Assembly: GCF_003318255.1 (NCBI RefSeq)
Contig: NZ_QOCF01000025.1
Span: forward strand, 1-64,000
DNA from: Ruegeria sp. A3M17
Lineage (GTDB): Bacteria > Pseudomonadota > Alphaproteobacteria > Rhodobacterales > Rhodobacteraceae
Length of the DNA stretch: 64,000 nt
Reading direction: 5' to 3'
The notes below the pieces were generated by a model, which was not told where the DNA came from, made no database searches, and saw only the letters and a program-made list of their open reading frames with translations. A program made the position numbers and the translations under genes. Positions 29,937 to 39,560 of the stretch are shown piece by piece (within the stretch, counting starts at the first letter, position 1; each line of letters opens with the position of its first letter).

Positions 29937-30938
29937 TCAGGATTCAGGCATCGTTACCACAACTTTTCCAAGAACGGTGCGGTCGTTCAGTAATGTCAGT
30001 GCCTCGCTTGCATCCGCTAAATGAAACCGCCGACTGATTTGCGGCTTTATCTTTGGATTGGCGTATAAGTCAAACAACTCACTGACATTTTCGGCATGGC
30101 CCTTGGGATCACGATAGACCGAAGCCCCCCAGAACACGCCAACGACCTGGCAGCCCTTCAACAAGGGCAGATTGAGTGGGATTTTGGGAATACCGGCCGG
30201 AAACCCGACAACAAGGAACCGGCCATTCCACGCCATGCTGCGCAGCGCTGGTTCGGCATAATCTCCGCCAACGGCATCATAGACGACATCCACGCCATCC
30301 GCGCCCGCCATAGCCTTGATTTCGCCAGAGAATGCCTTTTGCGCATCGCGGTCCATCTGGCGGGAATATACGATTGTGTCGTCCGCCCCGATTTGACGGC
30401 AAAAATCCGCCTTTTCCTGGGAAGATACGGCCGCTATGACACGCGCGCCCATCGCCTTGCCCAGTTCAATGGCTGCGCTACCGACACCACCTGCGGCACC
30501 CAGCACCAAAAGCGTTTCACCAGGCTGCAACGCGGCTCGATCCTTCAGCGCGTGGTAGGACGTGCCGTAAGTGAAAATGAAACATGCGGCATCTTCGAAC
30601 GGCATCGACGTTGGAAACTTGACCGCCGAGGCTGCTTTGACCGTCAATTGCGTTGCAAAACCGCCATATCCGGTCAGCGCCAGAACCCTGTCCCCAATCT
30701 TGAATCCGGTTACGCCTTCTCCAACGCCCAATACCTCACCTGCGATTTCCCCACCCGGGGCAAATGGTCTGGGTGGTTTAATTTGATACAGGTCCTGGAT
30801 CATCAACGTATCAGGAAAATTGACGCCGGCAGCCTTGACCCCGACCAGCACCTCTCCCTTTCCTGGCACCGGGTCGGGCAGGGTCGTAAGTTCCAAAGTA
30901 TCCGGTCCGCCCGGCGCGACGCTTAGTAACGCTTGCAT
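29937..30938 (-). CDS. NADPH:quinone oxidoreductase-like MDR protein
   Basis: This is a 333-residue medium-chain dehydrogenase/reductase of the quinone oxidoreductase type. It has the GroES-like N-terminal domain (GVNFPDTLMIQDLYQIKPPRPFAPGGEIAGEV in pieces) and the Rossmann motif VLGAAGGVGSAAIELGKAMGARV near residue 145. The zinc-ligand cysteines of classical alcohol dehydrogenases are absent, as in QOR proteins. It is divergent from the SDR gene. The real substrate may be an enone or enoyl-CoA. Confidence 0.9.
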   Translation of the reverse strand: MQALLSVAPGGPDTLELTTLPDPVPGKGEVLVGVKAAGVNFPDTLMIQDLYQIKPPRPFAPGGEIAGEVLGVGEGVTGFKIGDRVLALTGYGGFATQLTVKAASAVKFPTSMPFEDAACFIFTYGTSYHALKDRAALQPGETLLVLGAAGGVGSAAIELGKAMGARVIAAVSSQEKADFCRQIGADDTIVYSRQMDRDAQKAFSGEIKAMAGADGVDVVYDAVGGDYAEPALRSMAWNGRFLVVGFPAGIPKIPLNLPLLKGCQVVGVFWGASVYRDPKGHAENVSELFDLYANPKIKPQISRRFHLADASEALTLLNDRTVLGKVVVTMPES

Positions 30939-31072
30939 AATGGCTGTCTTGTCCTTGTTATTCGGTTGAGAGGACCTTTGGCGCAGCGGTGAATGTTGTC
31001 AAGAATTCCGCTGGGTGCAAATCTCGCCGAAAATCGCCACCTGTGCCACAATTCAAAACCGAGGAGCAGACC

Positions 31073-31891
31073 ATGACCCCCGAAACCCTATTTTCGCTGC
31101 AGGGAAAAACCGCGCTTGTGACCGGCGGTGCGACCGGAATTGGCCGGATGGCTGCGGAATCGCTTGTAAGGGCAGGGGCACGCGTGCTGATCGCGTCGCG
31201 CAAGGGGGAAGCCTGTGAAACCGTCGCGACCGAGCTGAATGCTCTGGACGCGCCCGGCAGCGCCGAAGGTTTCAGCGGAGATGTTGGAACGGAAGAAGGC
31301 GTTCTGGCCATGGTCGATGAGGTCAAGAATCGCTCGGATAGCCTTGATATCCTGATGAATAATGCTGGCATCTCTTGGGGTTCGCCGCTGGGGCAGTTTC
31401 CCTATCACGCGTGGGAAAAGGTCAATTCCGTCAATGTCACTGGTCTGTTCGAACTGACGCAGCGCCTGTTGCCGATGCTGATGAAGTCCGGAACACCTGA
31501 CGATCCGGCGCGCGTCGTGAACGTTGGATCGGTAATGGGTGAGGTACCGATGGGCGACGGCGCTTACAGCTATTCTGCATCCAAAGCTGCGGTGCTGCAC
31601 TTGACCAAGATTCTGGCCAAGGAATTGTCGTCCTATCACGTCACTGTAAACGCGCTTGCCCCGGGACCATTTGTATCACGGATGACAGCCTTTGCGACGG
31701 CAGACGAAGGAACGCGTGAAAAGGTTGGCAAGACGGTACCGCTGGGCCGTGTGGGTCGCGACGAAGATATCGCCGGGTGTATGTTATTCCTGTGCGGGCG
31801 TGGCGGCAGCTATGTGACCGGAGCCGTCATCCCGGTTTCTGGGGGCTTAAACGTGGTGACCGCCGGCAACCTCTTCGCCGAAGCACTGTAA
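31073..31891 (+). CDS. SDR-family oxidoreductase
   Basis: This is a 272-residue classical short-chain dehydrogenase: TGGATGIGR for nucleotide binding near residue 18, NNAGISWG, and the catalytic S-Y-K with YSYSASKAAVLH. The start at 31073 has GAGGAG; a longer frame from 30989 lacks support. It begins a plus-strand pair with the phosphotransferase gene 17 bases downstream. Members of this branch reduce 3-ketoacyl or similar substrates; the exact one is unknown. Confidence 0.9.
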   Translation: MTPETLFSLQGKTALVTGGATGIGRMAAESLVRAGARVLIASRKGEACETVATELNALDAPGSAEGFSGDVGTEEGVLAMVDEVKNRSDSLDILMNNAGISWGSPLGQFPYHAWEKVNSVNVTGLFELTQRLLPMLMKSGTPDDPARVVNVGSVMGEVPMGDGAYSYSASKAAVLHLTKILAKELSSYHVTVNALAPGPFVSRMTAFATADEGTREKVGKTVPLGRVGRDEDIAGCMLFLCGRGGSYVTGAVIPVSGGLNVVTAGNLFAEAL

Positions 31892-31908
31892 GACCGGGGG
31901 CATAACTG

Positions 31909-32940
31909 TTGGAAATACAAGATAAATCACAACTCGACCTGACAGCTCTTGATGCATATCTAAGCGCAAATCTAGACGGCTATCAGGGCCCGCTGGACGC
32001 AACGAAATTCGCCATTGGTCAATCCAACCCAACTTTCGAACTGCGCACACCGTCCAAGACTTATGTGCTGCGCCGTAAACCGCCGGGCGTTTTGCTGAAA
32101 TCAGCCCATGCTGTGGAACGCGAGTTTCGCGTTCAAAGCGCACTGGCCGACAGCGCGGTTCCGGTCCCTCGGATGATGTTGCTATGCGAGGATGACGAAG
32201 TCATCGGTTCGGCGTTTTACGTCATGGAACGGTTGCAGGGGCGTATATTTCTTGAGCCGACAATGAACGAGACAGATAACGCGACCCGCAGTGGTGTTTT
32301 CGACGAAATGAACCGCGTGCTGGCCGATTTGCATGAGGTCGATGTGGACGCGGTAAACCTGTCCGACTATGGCCCGCCGGGCAACTACTTTGAGCGCCAA
32401 ATTGCCCGATGGACCAAGCAATATCGCGCATCCGAGACAACGACCATCCCCGAAATGGATTCGCTTATCTCCGCGCTTGAGGGGGCAGTTCCGGACGATG
32501 ACGGGCAGCGAACTTTGGTGCATGGCGACTATCGCATCGACAATCTGATGTTCGAACAGAACGGTTCGCGCTGCATTGGCGTTCTGGATTGGGAGCTGTC
32601 GACGATCGGGCACCCATTCGCGGATCTAGCAGCGGTAATCATGCAGTGGCAACTGCCCCCTGGAAACGAGGGGCGCGGATTGGCAGGTGTCGACCGTCAA
32701 GCCCTGGGAATACCGTCAGATCAAGAGTTTATCGGGCGATATTGCCAGCGTCGCGGCTTACCTAGGATTGAAAAATTCGGGTTCTACCTGGCGTTCAATT
32801 TCTTTCGAATGGCCGGAATTCTACAGGGGGTGTATAAGCGCGCTTTGGACGGGAACGCATCTGACCCCAAACGCGCGCAGGTGTTTGGGGCTTACGTTCC
32901 GGTGTTTGCCAAACACGGGCTTGCCGCGCTGGATTCGTAG
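31909..32940 (+). CDS. APH-type phosphotransferase (ACAD10-like)
   Basis: This is a 343-residue protein with the aminoglycoside phosphotransferase/choline kinase fold. It shows YVLRRKPPGVLLKSAHAVEREFRV (ATP-binding lysine region), the catalytic loop LVHGDYRIDNLMF with the Brenner Asp, and GVLDWELSTIGHPFADLA with the metal Asp. Relatives next to acyl-CoA dehydrogenases, such as ACAD10/11, phosphorylate 4-hydroxyacyl-CoA, which suits the acyl-CoA genes around it. The start is TTG at 31909. Use as drug resistance is unlikely. Confidence 0.87.
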   Translation: MEIQDKSQLDLTALDAYLSANLDGYQGPLDATKFAIGQSNPTFELRTPSKTYVLRRKPPGVLLKSAHAVEREFRVQSALADSAVPVPRMMLLCEDDEVIGSAFYVMERLQGRIFLEPTMNETDNATRSGVFDEMNRVLADLHEVDVDAVNLSDYGPPGNYFERQIARWTKQYRASETTTIPEMDSLISALEGAVPDDDGQRTLVHGDYRIDNLMFEQNGSRCIGVLDWELSTIGHPFADLAAVIMQWQLPPGNEGRGLAGVDRQALGIPSDQEFIGRYCQRRGLPRIEKFGFYLAFNFFRMAGILQGVYKRALDGNASDPKRAQVFGAYVPVFAKHGLAALDS

Positions 32941-32948
32941 TTCGGGTG

Positions 32949-33557
32949 TCAGTCCGGCGCTTTGGAAAGTTCTAGTTTCAGATTGCCCAAGCTGTTCTTG
33001 CCAAAGAACATCTCGGTGCCCACAAACATTGTGGGCACTCCGAATACGCCTCGTTTTACGGCGGCCTTGGATTGCTCTTTGAGCCGCTGCTTTACCTCAG
33101 CACTAGTCATGGCCTCGCGGATCTTGCGCGCGGGAAGTTTGTTTTCCTGCAAGATATCCATCAGGACACCCAGTTCATCAATTTTCTGACCATGTACCCA
33201 AATCGCATCAAATATTGCGTTTATGTATTTGGATTCCCATGATTTACCCGAGGCGAATACAGCACCGCGCGTGGCGAATTTTGTGTTCACCGGGAAATGC
33301 GGGCTCATATGGAAGCTCAATCCGCGTCTGCGGGCAAAGCGATGAAGATCATGGGTCAAATAGGCTGTTTTCTGGCGGTTTTCTGAAAATGCCTCGAACG
33401 GGTTCTGATTATGCGTCGCCTTAAATATCGTGGGCAGTAACACGGGCACATAGCTTACCTGCATGCCATTTCGTTCCGCCAGTTTGGGCAAGACCTTATG
33501 GGCTAGAAATGCGTTTGGGCTGCAAAAATCGAAAATGAAATCTATGGTCTGCGTCAT
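32949..33557 (-). CDS. DsbA-fold 2-hydroxychromene-2-carboxylate isomerase family protein
   Basis: This is a 202-residue thioredoxin/DsbA-fold protein of the HCCA isomerase / kappa-GST group. It has FIFDFCSPNAFLAHKVLPKL at the start, with Ser in place of the second CXXC cysteine, and the cis-Pro loop RGVFGVPTMFVGTEMFFGKN. Known members use glutathione to isomerise a naphthalene breakdown product, but many homologues have other unknown jobs. Convergent with the phosphotransferase gene. Confidence 0.87.
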   Translation of the reverse strand: MTQTIDFIFDFCSPNAFLAHKVLPKLAERNGMQVSYVPVLLPTIFKATHNQNPFEAFSENRQKTAYLTHDLHRFARRRGLSFHMSPHFPVNTKFATRGAVFASGKSWESKYINAIFDAIWVHGQKIDELGVLMDILQENKLPARKIREAMTSAEVKQRLKEQSKAAVKRGVFGVPTMFVGTEMFFGKNSLGNLKLELSKAPD

Positions 33558-33753
33558 TGTCTAAACTCCGATACGACGATCTGTGAAATGAACTCTGAAC
33601 CACCGGACGAATCTGTAACGCGTCCAGTGTACAGGCGGGAAGGCTGGCGCGCACTGGCCGTTGGTCGCGATGTGAGGAATCAGGAGTTCCTCTGTCAATT
33701 CAGTGAGTCACCGGTCAAGATCAACGAAACCGCCGAGGAGGTTCGAGAGACCC

Positions 33754-34983
33754 ATGCGCAGCCAGACAACCCTTGATCCTGCCCGCCTGTACCGCATACG
33801 GGACTGGATGCAGCGCTATGTCGATGAGCGCAAATACGCGGGCAGTTCATTACTATTGACCCACCACGGGTCCGAGGCGTTTTTTCACGCCTGTGGCCTT
33901 AGAAATGTTGAGAAGGGTCTGCCGTTTCAACGCGATACGCTTGTGCGGATCTATTCGATGACGAAACCCGTCACCTCGGTCGCGGTGATGATGCTGGCCG
34001 AGCGCGGATTATTCCACCTCGACGCGCAACTCTCTGATTTTCTGCCGGATTTCTCCTCTATGCAGGCCCTTGTTCCACGGGCTGAGAGGCTGGATCAAAC
34101 CGAAGATGCACCATCCCCGACACTGCATCAGCTTCTGACCCATACAAGCGGGTTCAGCTACCCGTTCAATCCCGGTGTTCTCCCGGCAGCGATGGATGCA
34201 CAGAAGCTGATTTTTAGCCCAAATCAAGGGCCGTTGAATGACAGGATCAGCGCACTGGCACAACTGCCATTGGCGTTCCAGCCCGGAACCCGTTGGGAAT
34301 ATTCAGTTTCAACTGATGTGTTGGGCCGCGTGGTTGAGGTTGTGTCCGGCAAGACCTTGGATCGGTTCTTCGCGCAAGAAATCTTTGAGCCGCTTGGGAT
34401 GGCCGAGACCGGATTTTCTGTGCCCAAAGGGGCAGGGGATAGGTTCGCGTCTCTCTATACGCCGCTGGCCGGGGACGCGATGGCGCTGAATTCAGCCGAG
34501 ACCGGCGACGACACCCTGCGATTGACAGACGAGGCAGGCGCATCCCCATTTGAAATAGCGACGACCTTTTCGGGCGGTGGCGGCCTTGTCAGCACGATCG
34601 ACGACTACGTCAAATTCACCGAGATGATGCGAAACCGGGGGCAGGGCAACGGCCACCGCTTGCTGGGCCCAAAGACAGTCGACTTCATGCTGCAAAACCA
34701 CTTGCCGGGCGATATCGCCTCGATGGGCCCGCAAAGTTTTGCCGAGCAACCGATGGAAGGCATGGGATTTGGCCTGGCCGGGTCTGTCATCATCAACCCC
34801 GGCAGAACCCGAACAGCTGGATCATTGGGAGATTTTAGTTGGGGCGGTATGGCTTCGACATTCTTCTGGATCGACCGCAGCAACGATCTGTCGGCCGTAT
34901 TCTTTACCCAATTGTCGCCGTCCAGTTCTTACCCGTCCCGATCCGAGCTTAAGGCGCTGGTATTGGGCGCGTTGGTTGAATGA
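33754..34983 (+). CDS. Serine hydrolase, beta-lactamase / esterase EstB family
   Basis: This is a 409-residue penicillin-binding-protein-fold hydrolase. The nucleophile motif S-x-x-K is S68-M-T-K71, the Tyr motif is YSV in GTRWEYSVSTDVLG, and a late GGGGLVSTIDDY segment is typical. There is no signal peptide, so it is probably a cytoplasmic esterase or amidase rather than a beta-lactamase. The start at 33754 has GAGGAGG 12 bases before. The thioesterase gene follows 49 bases downstream. Confidence 0.88.
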   Translation: MRSQTTLDPARLYRIRDWMQRYVDERKYAGSSLLLTHHGSEAFFHACGLRNVEKGLPFQRDTLVRIYSMTKPVTSVAVMMLAERGLFHLDAQLSDFLPDFSSMQALVPRAERLDQTEDAPSPTLHQLLTHTSGFSYPFNPGVLPAAMDAQKLIFSPNQGPLNDRISALAQLPLAFQPGTRWEYSVSTDVLGRVVEVVSGKTLDRFFAQEIFEPLGMAETGFSVPKGAGDRFASLYTPLAGDAMALNSAETGDDTLRLTDEAGASPFEIATTFSGGGGLVSTIDDYVKFTEMMRNRGQGNGHRLLGPKTVDFMLQNHLPGDIASMGPQSFAEQPMEGMGFGLAGSVIINPGRTRTAGSLGDFSWGGMASTFFWIDRSNDLSAVFFTQLSPSSSYPSRSELKALVLGALVE

Positions 34984-35032
34984 CCCTCGTGGCGCTGATA
35001 CGCCTTTTTCATAGCCAATCGGAGAGTCGCCA

Positions 35033-35902
35033 ATGACCGAAGCAGAACGTGTCCTTCTTGACCTTTTGAACCTCGAAAGGCTCGAAGTGGATTTGTTTCG
35101 GGGCACTGGATCAGGCGGCGAAACACCGACGCGAATTTTCGGCGGGCAGGTGGTGTCGCAGGCTCTGGCGGCAGCTTACCGAACTGTCGATGATCGGTTG
35201 TGCCATTCGTTGCATGCTTATTTCATTCGTCCCGGCGATCCATCCATTCCTGTTATTTATCAAGTTGATAAAGCGCGAGACGGAGGTTCATTTACCACAC
35301 GGCGTGTGGTGGCAATCCAGCATGGCAAACAGATCCTGAACGTGTCGGCTTCGTTTCACATTCAGGATGAAGGCTGGGATCATCACCACGAGATGCCCCA
35401 GATGGAAGCCCCCGAAAGTTATCCGTCGCGCACAGAACTACGCGCGAAATACGTGGATCTCGTGCCCAAACACCTGCGCGGAGAGTTGACACGCGAGCGA
35501 CCTATCGAGGTCCGTGAGGCCAGCCACCTTGATCCGTTTACACCCGAAAAGACGGATGACAGAAATCAAGTCTGGTTCCGGATGCCCGGTGCCGCGGGTG
35601 CTGATGCTGCCACTCAACAATTGCTGCTGACTTACGCGTCTGACATGTATCTGATGGGATCAGGTATGCGACCGCACGGCCTCAGCTGGTTGACGGGGGA
35701 AGTCAATGCAGCCAGCCTGGATCACGCCATGTGGTTCCACGCGCCGATCCATTTCGAAAACTGGCATCTGTATTCGATGGAATCGCCGTGGAGCGGGCGA
35801 GGGCGCAACTTCAACCGAGGGTCGATCTATGCACAAGACGGCACTTTGGTTGCTTCGGTCACACAGGAAGGCCTGATGCGTAAAGCGGAGAAGAAACCTT
35901 AA
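35033..35902 (+). CDS. tesB: Acyl-CoA thioesterase II (TesB family)
   Basis: This is a 289-residue double-hotdog thioesterase that hydrolyses acyl-CoA. Motifs: RIFGGQVVSQALAAAYRTV near residues 31-49, LHAYFIRPGDPSIPVIYQV, and in the second half LLLTYASDMYLMGSGMRPHG and SLDHAMWFHAPIHFENWHLY. Its end overlaps the convergent SDR gene by 4 bases. It fits the local set of acyl-CoA genes. Confidence 0.94.
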   Translation: MTEAERVLLDLLNLERLEVDLFRGTGSGGETPTRIFGGQVVSQALAAAYRTVDDRLCHSLHAYFIRPGDPSIPVIYQVDKARDGGSFTTRRVVAIQHGKQILNVSASFHIQDEGWDHHHEMPQMEAPESYPSRTELRAKYVDLVPKHLRGELTRERPIEVREASHLDPFTPEKTDDRNQVWFRMPGAAGADAATQQLLLTYASDMYLMGSGMRPHGLSWLTGEVNAASLDHAMWFHAPIHFENWHLYSMESPWSGRGRNFNRGSIYAQDGTLVASVTQEGLMRKAEKKP

Positions 35903-36666
35903 TCACCTTCGAAAAACTTTTGATTCAACTTGTTCATTCCTCGCAGCCAACTGTCATAATCGCTGGATTTATGCCGAATGTAATCCAACACCTGCGCATG
36001 TGGTAGCACCAGAAACTGTTCGGTTTCAATGGCTTGGAAACAGGCTTGGGCCACATCTTCAGGCTCTAGCATACCGTCGATTGACGCCACCGAATCCTCA
36101 AAGTCGCGTGTCATTTCTGATCGAACTGCTTGCGGACACAGAACGGACACGCGCAGGCCTTTGTGGCTGTATGTCAGCGACAGCCATTCGGCAAATCCCA
36201 CGGCGGCGTGTTTGGAAACGCCGTATGGTGCAGCGCCGGGCTGGTTTAGCAATCCCGCGGCCGAAGCCGTTGTCATGAAATAACCGCCGCCGCGCGCGAT
36301 CATAAGCGGAACCAGATAACGCGCGGTCCAGACATGCGACATGACGTTGATCTTCCAGATCCGGTCCCAGTCTTCATCCGGAGCGTCCAGACCACCAAGC
36401 GTCAGGATTCCGGCGTTTGCACAGAACAGATCAATCGGGCCAATCTCTTCTTCGACGTGATCGATCAACGCTTTGATACTTCCTTCGTCTGAAACATCGC
36501 ATGTGACCGCGTGCCCGTTGATTTCCGTGGCCGCGGAACGCGCGCCTTCGGTGTCTATGTCTGCGCAAACGACTGTTGCACCTTCGCGCGCGAACCGGGT
36601 TGCCAGACCTTTGCCGATACCGTTGGCTGCACCGGTGATCACCACAGTTTTGCCATTCAAGATCAT
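35899..36666 (-). CDS. SDR-family oxidoreductase
   Basis: This is a 255-residue classical short-chain dehydrogenase with TGAANGIGKG near residue 11, CANAGIL, and catalytic YGVSKHAAVGFAEW. It lies 119 bases downstream of the glutaryl-CoA dehydrogenase-like gene on the same strand and may belong to the same unit. Substrate not predictable. Confidence 0.9.
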   Translation of the reverse strand: MILNGKTVVITGAANGIGKGLATRFAREGATVVCADIDTEGARSAATEINGHAVTCDVSDEGSIKALIDHVEEEIGPIDLFCANAGILTLGGLDAPDEDWDRIWKINVMSHVWTARYLVPLMIARGGGYFMTTASAAGLLNQPGAAPYGVSKHAAVGFAEWLSLTYSHKGLRVSVLCPQAVRSEMTRDFEDSVASIDGMLEPEDVAQACFQAIETEQFLVLPHAQVLDYIRHKSSDYDSWLRGMNKLNQKFFEGD

Positions 36667-36785
36667 CAGGGGCTCCGAATTGGATATTTAAAGATGCAAC
36701 GTAAAGCATTGGCAATATGTGGAAAACCTGAAATTGCCAATGTTATTTTTTACCATAATACAGATTATGCGGTATATGAAATATC

Positions 36786-38015
36786 CTAGTAGAAGGCCTG
36801 AAGACCGGTCTGCGCCCGCCCCAGGATCAACGCATGAACGTCATGCGTGCCTTCATAGGTGTTCACAGTTTCCAGATTGACCATGTGACGGATCACTTGG
36901 AATTCCAGCGAGATGCCATTGCCGCCGTGCATGTCGCGGGCATTCCGCGCGATCTCCAACGCTTTGCCGCAGTTGTTGCGCTTCACGATCGAGATCATCT
37001 CGGGCGCTGCTTCGGCCTGATCCATCAAACGGCCAACGCGCAGGCTGGCTTGCAGGCCCAGGGCGATCTCGGTTTGCATATCAGCCAATTTGCGTTGGAA
37101 CAGTTGCGTCTGCGCCAGCGGCTTGTTGAACTGTTTGCGGTCCAGACCATACTGACGAGCACCGTGCCAGCAGCTTTCTGCGGCGCCCATTACGCCCCAG
37201 CTGATCCCATAACGGGCGCGATTCAGACAGCCGAACGGTCCTTTTAGGCCCTGAACATGCGGCAGCAACGCACCCTCGCCGACTTCGACGCCGTCCAGAA
37301 CGATCTCACCCGTGATCGATGCCCGCAGGCTCATTTTGTTCTGAATTTTGGGCGCGCTCAGGCCTTTGAGGCCCTTGTCCAGAACAAAGCCACGGATCTT
37401 GCCGTCATGCGCGTCGGATTTGGCCCACACCACAAAGACGTCTGCGATGGGTGAATTCGAGATCCACATCTTGCTGCCGGTCAGCCGATAACCACCGTCG
37501 ATCTTTTCCGCACGGGTTTTCATGCCCGCCGGGTCCGAGCCGGCATCAGGTTCTGTCAGACCAAAGCAACCGATCCATTCGCCACTGGCCAGTTTTGGAA
37601 GGTACTTCCGGCGCTGCTCTTCGCTGCCGTACGCATAGATCGGGTACATCACCAATGAGCTTTGCACCGACATCATCGAGCGATAGCCGGAATCGACACG
37701 CTCAACCTCGCGCGCGACCAGACCGTAAGACACATAACCGCCACCAAGACCGCCATATTCTTCGGGGATCGTCGTGCCCAAAAGGCCCATTTCACCCATT
37801 TCGCGGAAGATTTCCGGGTCCGTTTCCTCGTTCTGGAAGGCTTCCAGAACCCGTGGTTGAAGCTTTTCCTGACAATATGCCTGCGCACTCGCGGCGATCA
37901 TGCGCTCATCTTCAGTCAGTTGATCCGCCAAACGGAACGGATCGTCCCACGAGAAAGCCCCCATCTCAGGTGCGTCTTTGGCGCGCAAAGTCGGTTTGGT
38001 GTTCGGGGCGTTCAT
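36786..38015 (-). CDS. gcdH: Acyl-CoA dehydrogenase, glutaryl-CoA dehydrogenase type
   Basis: This is a 409-residue FAD-dependent acyl-CoA dehydrogenase. The FAD/substrate segments are [20 protein letters not shown] and [18 protein letters not shown]. The C-terminal [19 protein letters not shown] holds the catalytic Glu in the position of glutaryl-CoA dehydrogenases. This enzyme oxidises and decarboxylates glutaryl-CoA to crotonyl-CoA in lysine/tryptophan breakdown. No transporter or regulator for the pathway is adjacent. Confidence 0.9.
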   Translation of the reverse strand: MNAPNTKPTLRAKDAPEMGAFSWDDPFRLADQLTEDERMIAASAQAYCQEKLQPRVLEAFQNEETDPEIFREMGEMGLLGTTIPEEYGGLGGGYVSYGLVAREVERVDSGYRSMMSVQSSLVMYPIYAYGSEEQRRKYLPKLASGEWIGCFGLTEPDAGSDPAGMKTRAEKIDGGYRLTGSKMWISNSPIADVFVVWAKSDAHDGKIRGFVLDKGLKGLSAPKIQNKMSLRASITGEIVLDGVEVGEGALLPHVQGLKGPFGCLNRARYGISWGVMGAAESCWHGARQYGLDRKQFNKPLAQTQLFQRKLADMQTEIALGLQASLRVGRLMDQAEAAPEMISIVKRNNCGKALEIARNARDMHGGNGISLEFQVIRHMVNLETVNTYEGTHDVHALILGRAQTGLQAFY

Positions 38016-38140
38016 TTTGCTTCTCCGCGTAGTGAGGTTTTTTGCAAACTACCCAACCAACGGCGCAAATAACAGCCACAGTTTCGCATCGAACCATGAG
38101 TAAACCGCATAGAACAGGGCAACGCGCCCTGCCCCAAGCT

Positions 38141-38830
38141 TTACCCCAGCGCGTACCCTGCGCCGCGGACCGTACGCACGGGATCTTCACCACCGTGCTG
38201 TGTCAGCGCTTTGCGCAAGCGGCCGATGTGAACGTCAACTGTTCTGGTATCGACATAGATATCGCGCCCCCAGACCCGGTCGAGCAGCTGTTCGCGGCTC
38301 CAGACACGACCCGGTTTTTCCATGAACGTGCTCAGCAGACGAAACTCGGTCGGGCCCAGTTTCAACGGCTTGCTGTTGCGGCTGACTTTGTGGGTCTCGG
38401 AATCCAGAATGATATCGGCAAACTCAAGCTTGATACCGACCGTTGCCGGGCGAACCCGGCGCAACTGTGTACGGACGCGCGCCATAAGCTCGACAATCGA
38501 ATACGGCTTGACCACATAGTCATCCGCCCCGGTTTCCAAACCACGCACCTTGTCGACCTCTTCTGACCGGGCCGAAAGCATTATGATGGGGATCGACCGC
38601 GTATCCGGGCGCGTTTTAAGCCGGCGGCACACTTCGATCCCGCTGAGATTGGGCATCATCCAGTCCAAAACGATGATGTCCGGATTGTCTTCATCGACCA
38701 ACAGCAACGCCTCGTCGCCATTGGCCGCCTTGGATACGCGAAACCCTTCTGCTTCGAGGTTGTAGGCCAGCACTTCACGCTGGGCCAGTTCATCCTCAAC
38801 AACCAGTACCGTAGGCTGATCAGCGGACAT
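38141..38830 (-). CDS. phoB: Phosphate regulon response regulator PhoB
   Basis: This is a 229-residue OmpR-type response regulator. The phospho-acceptor is D56 in IIVLDWMMPNLSG, with the switch lysine in DDYVVKPYS. A C-terminal winged helix follows (GPTEFRLLSTFMEKPGRVWSREQLLDRVWG in pieces). Phosphorylated PhoB binds Pho boxes such as those before pstS here. ATG 38830 has better spacing from AGGAG than ATG 38836. It is the last gene of the phoR-pstSCAB-phoU-phoB set. Confidence 0.96.
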   Translation of the reverse strand: MSADQPTVLVVEDELAQREVLAYNLEAEGFRVSKAANGDEALLLVDEDNPDIIVLDWMMPNLSGIEVCRRLKTRPDTRSIPIIMLSARSEEVDKVRGLETGADDYVVKPYSIVELMARVRTQLRRVRPATVGIKLEFADIILDSETHKVSRNSKPLKLGPTEFRLLSTFMEKPGRVWSREQLLDRVWGRDIYVDTRTVDVHIGRLRKALTQHGGEDPVRTVRGAGYALG

Positions 38831-38842
38831 AATCATTGTCTC

Positions 38843-39544
38843 CTAGGCTGTTTGCGAGGTGGTATCAGCTTTGGGACGTGCTTCCGATGGCCGTTCCCCA
38901 GTCACCAGATAGACCACTTGCTCAGCGATGGCTGTGACGTGGTCGCCCATACGTTCGATGTTCTTTGCGATGAAATGCAGGTGCATGCACGACGAGATGT
39001 TGCGTGGATCTTCGGCCATGAAGGTCAGGAACTCGCGGAACAGGCCGTTATACATCTGGTCTACTTCTTCATCCCGCTGAATCACGTCAGCGGCCAGTTC
39101 GGCGTCACGTTGAATATAAGCGTCCAACGCGTCGCGTAGCATCCGCTCAACCTCACGCGCCATACGGCGCAGGGCGGCGGCACTGCCGTTTATCTCACTG
39201 GCGTCGACCAGAACCGTGGTGCGTTTGGCAATGTTTTTGGAATAGTCGCCGATACGTTCCAGGTTGGCCGAGACCTTCAGAACCGACAGAACCAGACGAA
39301 GGTCGCCCGCTGTCGGGGCTCGCAGAGCGATCACCCGCGCGGTTTCTTCGTTGATCAGATCCTCAAGCGCATCGATGGCCTTGTCACCCTGACGCACCTC
39401 TTGGGCCAATTCGACATCCCGGGATTCAAGCGAGCGCGCGGCGTTCATGATCGCGGCCTCGACCAGACCACCCATCTTCATGATATGGGCCTGAACCGCT
39501 TCAAGGTCGCGGTCGAATGCGGATGCAATATGTTGTTCGGTCAT
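38843..39544 (-). CDS. phoU: Phosphate signalling protein PhoU
   Basis: This is a 233-residue PhoU with two repeated three-helix-bundle units. Each has the metal-binding E/D-rich motif: KVSANLERIGDYSKNIAKR in the first and HFIAKNIERMGDHVTAIAEQ in the second. PhoU links the PstSCAB transporter to PhoR and keeps the regulon off when phosphate is plentiful. It lies between pstB (16 bases) and phoB (12 bases or fewer), all one transcript. Confidence 0.97.
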   Translation of the reverse strand: MTEQHIASAFDRDLEAVQAHIMKMGGLVEAAIMNAARSLESRDVELAQEVRQGDKAIDALEDLINEETARVIALRAPTAGDLRLVLSVLKVSANLERIGDYSKNIAKRTTVLVDASEINGSAAALRRMAREVERMLRDALDAYIQRDAELAADVIQRDEEVDQMYNGLFREFLTFMAEDPRNISSCMHLHFIAKNIERMGDHVTAIAEQVVYLVTGERPSEARPKADTTSQTA

Positions 39545-39560
39545 GTTAAAATACCTGTCC

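Noticed and set aside
31909-32940. Aminoglycoside resistance kinase
   Set aside because: The fold matches, but the context of acyl-CoA genes and the ACAD10-like motifs favour a metabolic kinase.
33588-33776. Plus-strand 62-residue frame before the serine hydrolase
   Set aside because: It overlaps the better-supported start at 33754 and has no ribosome site.
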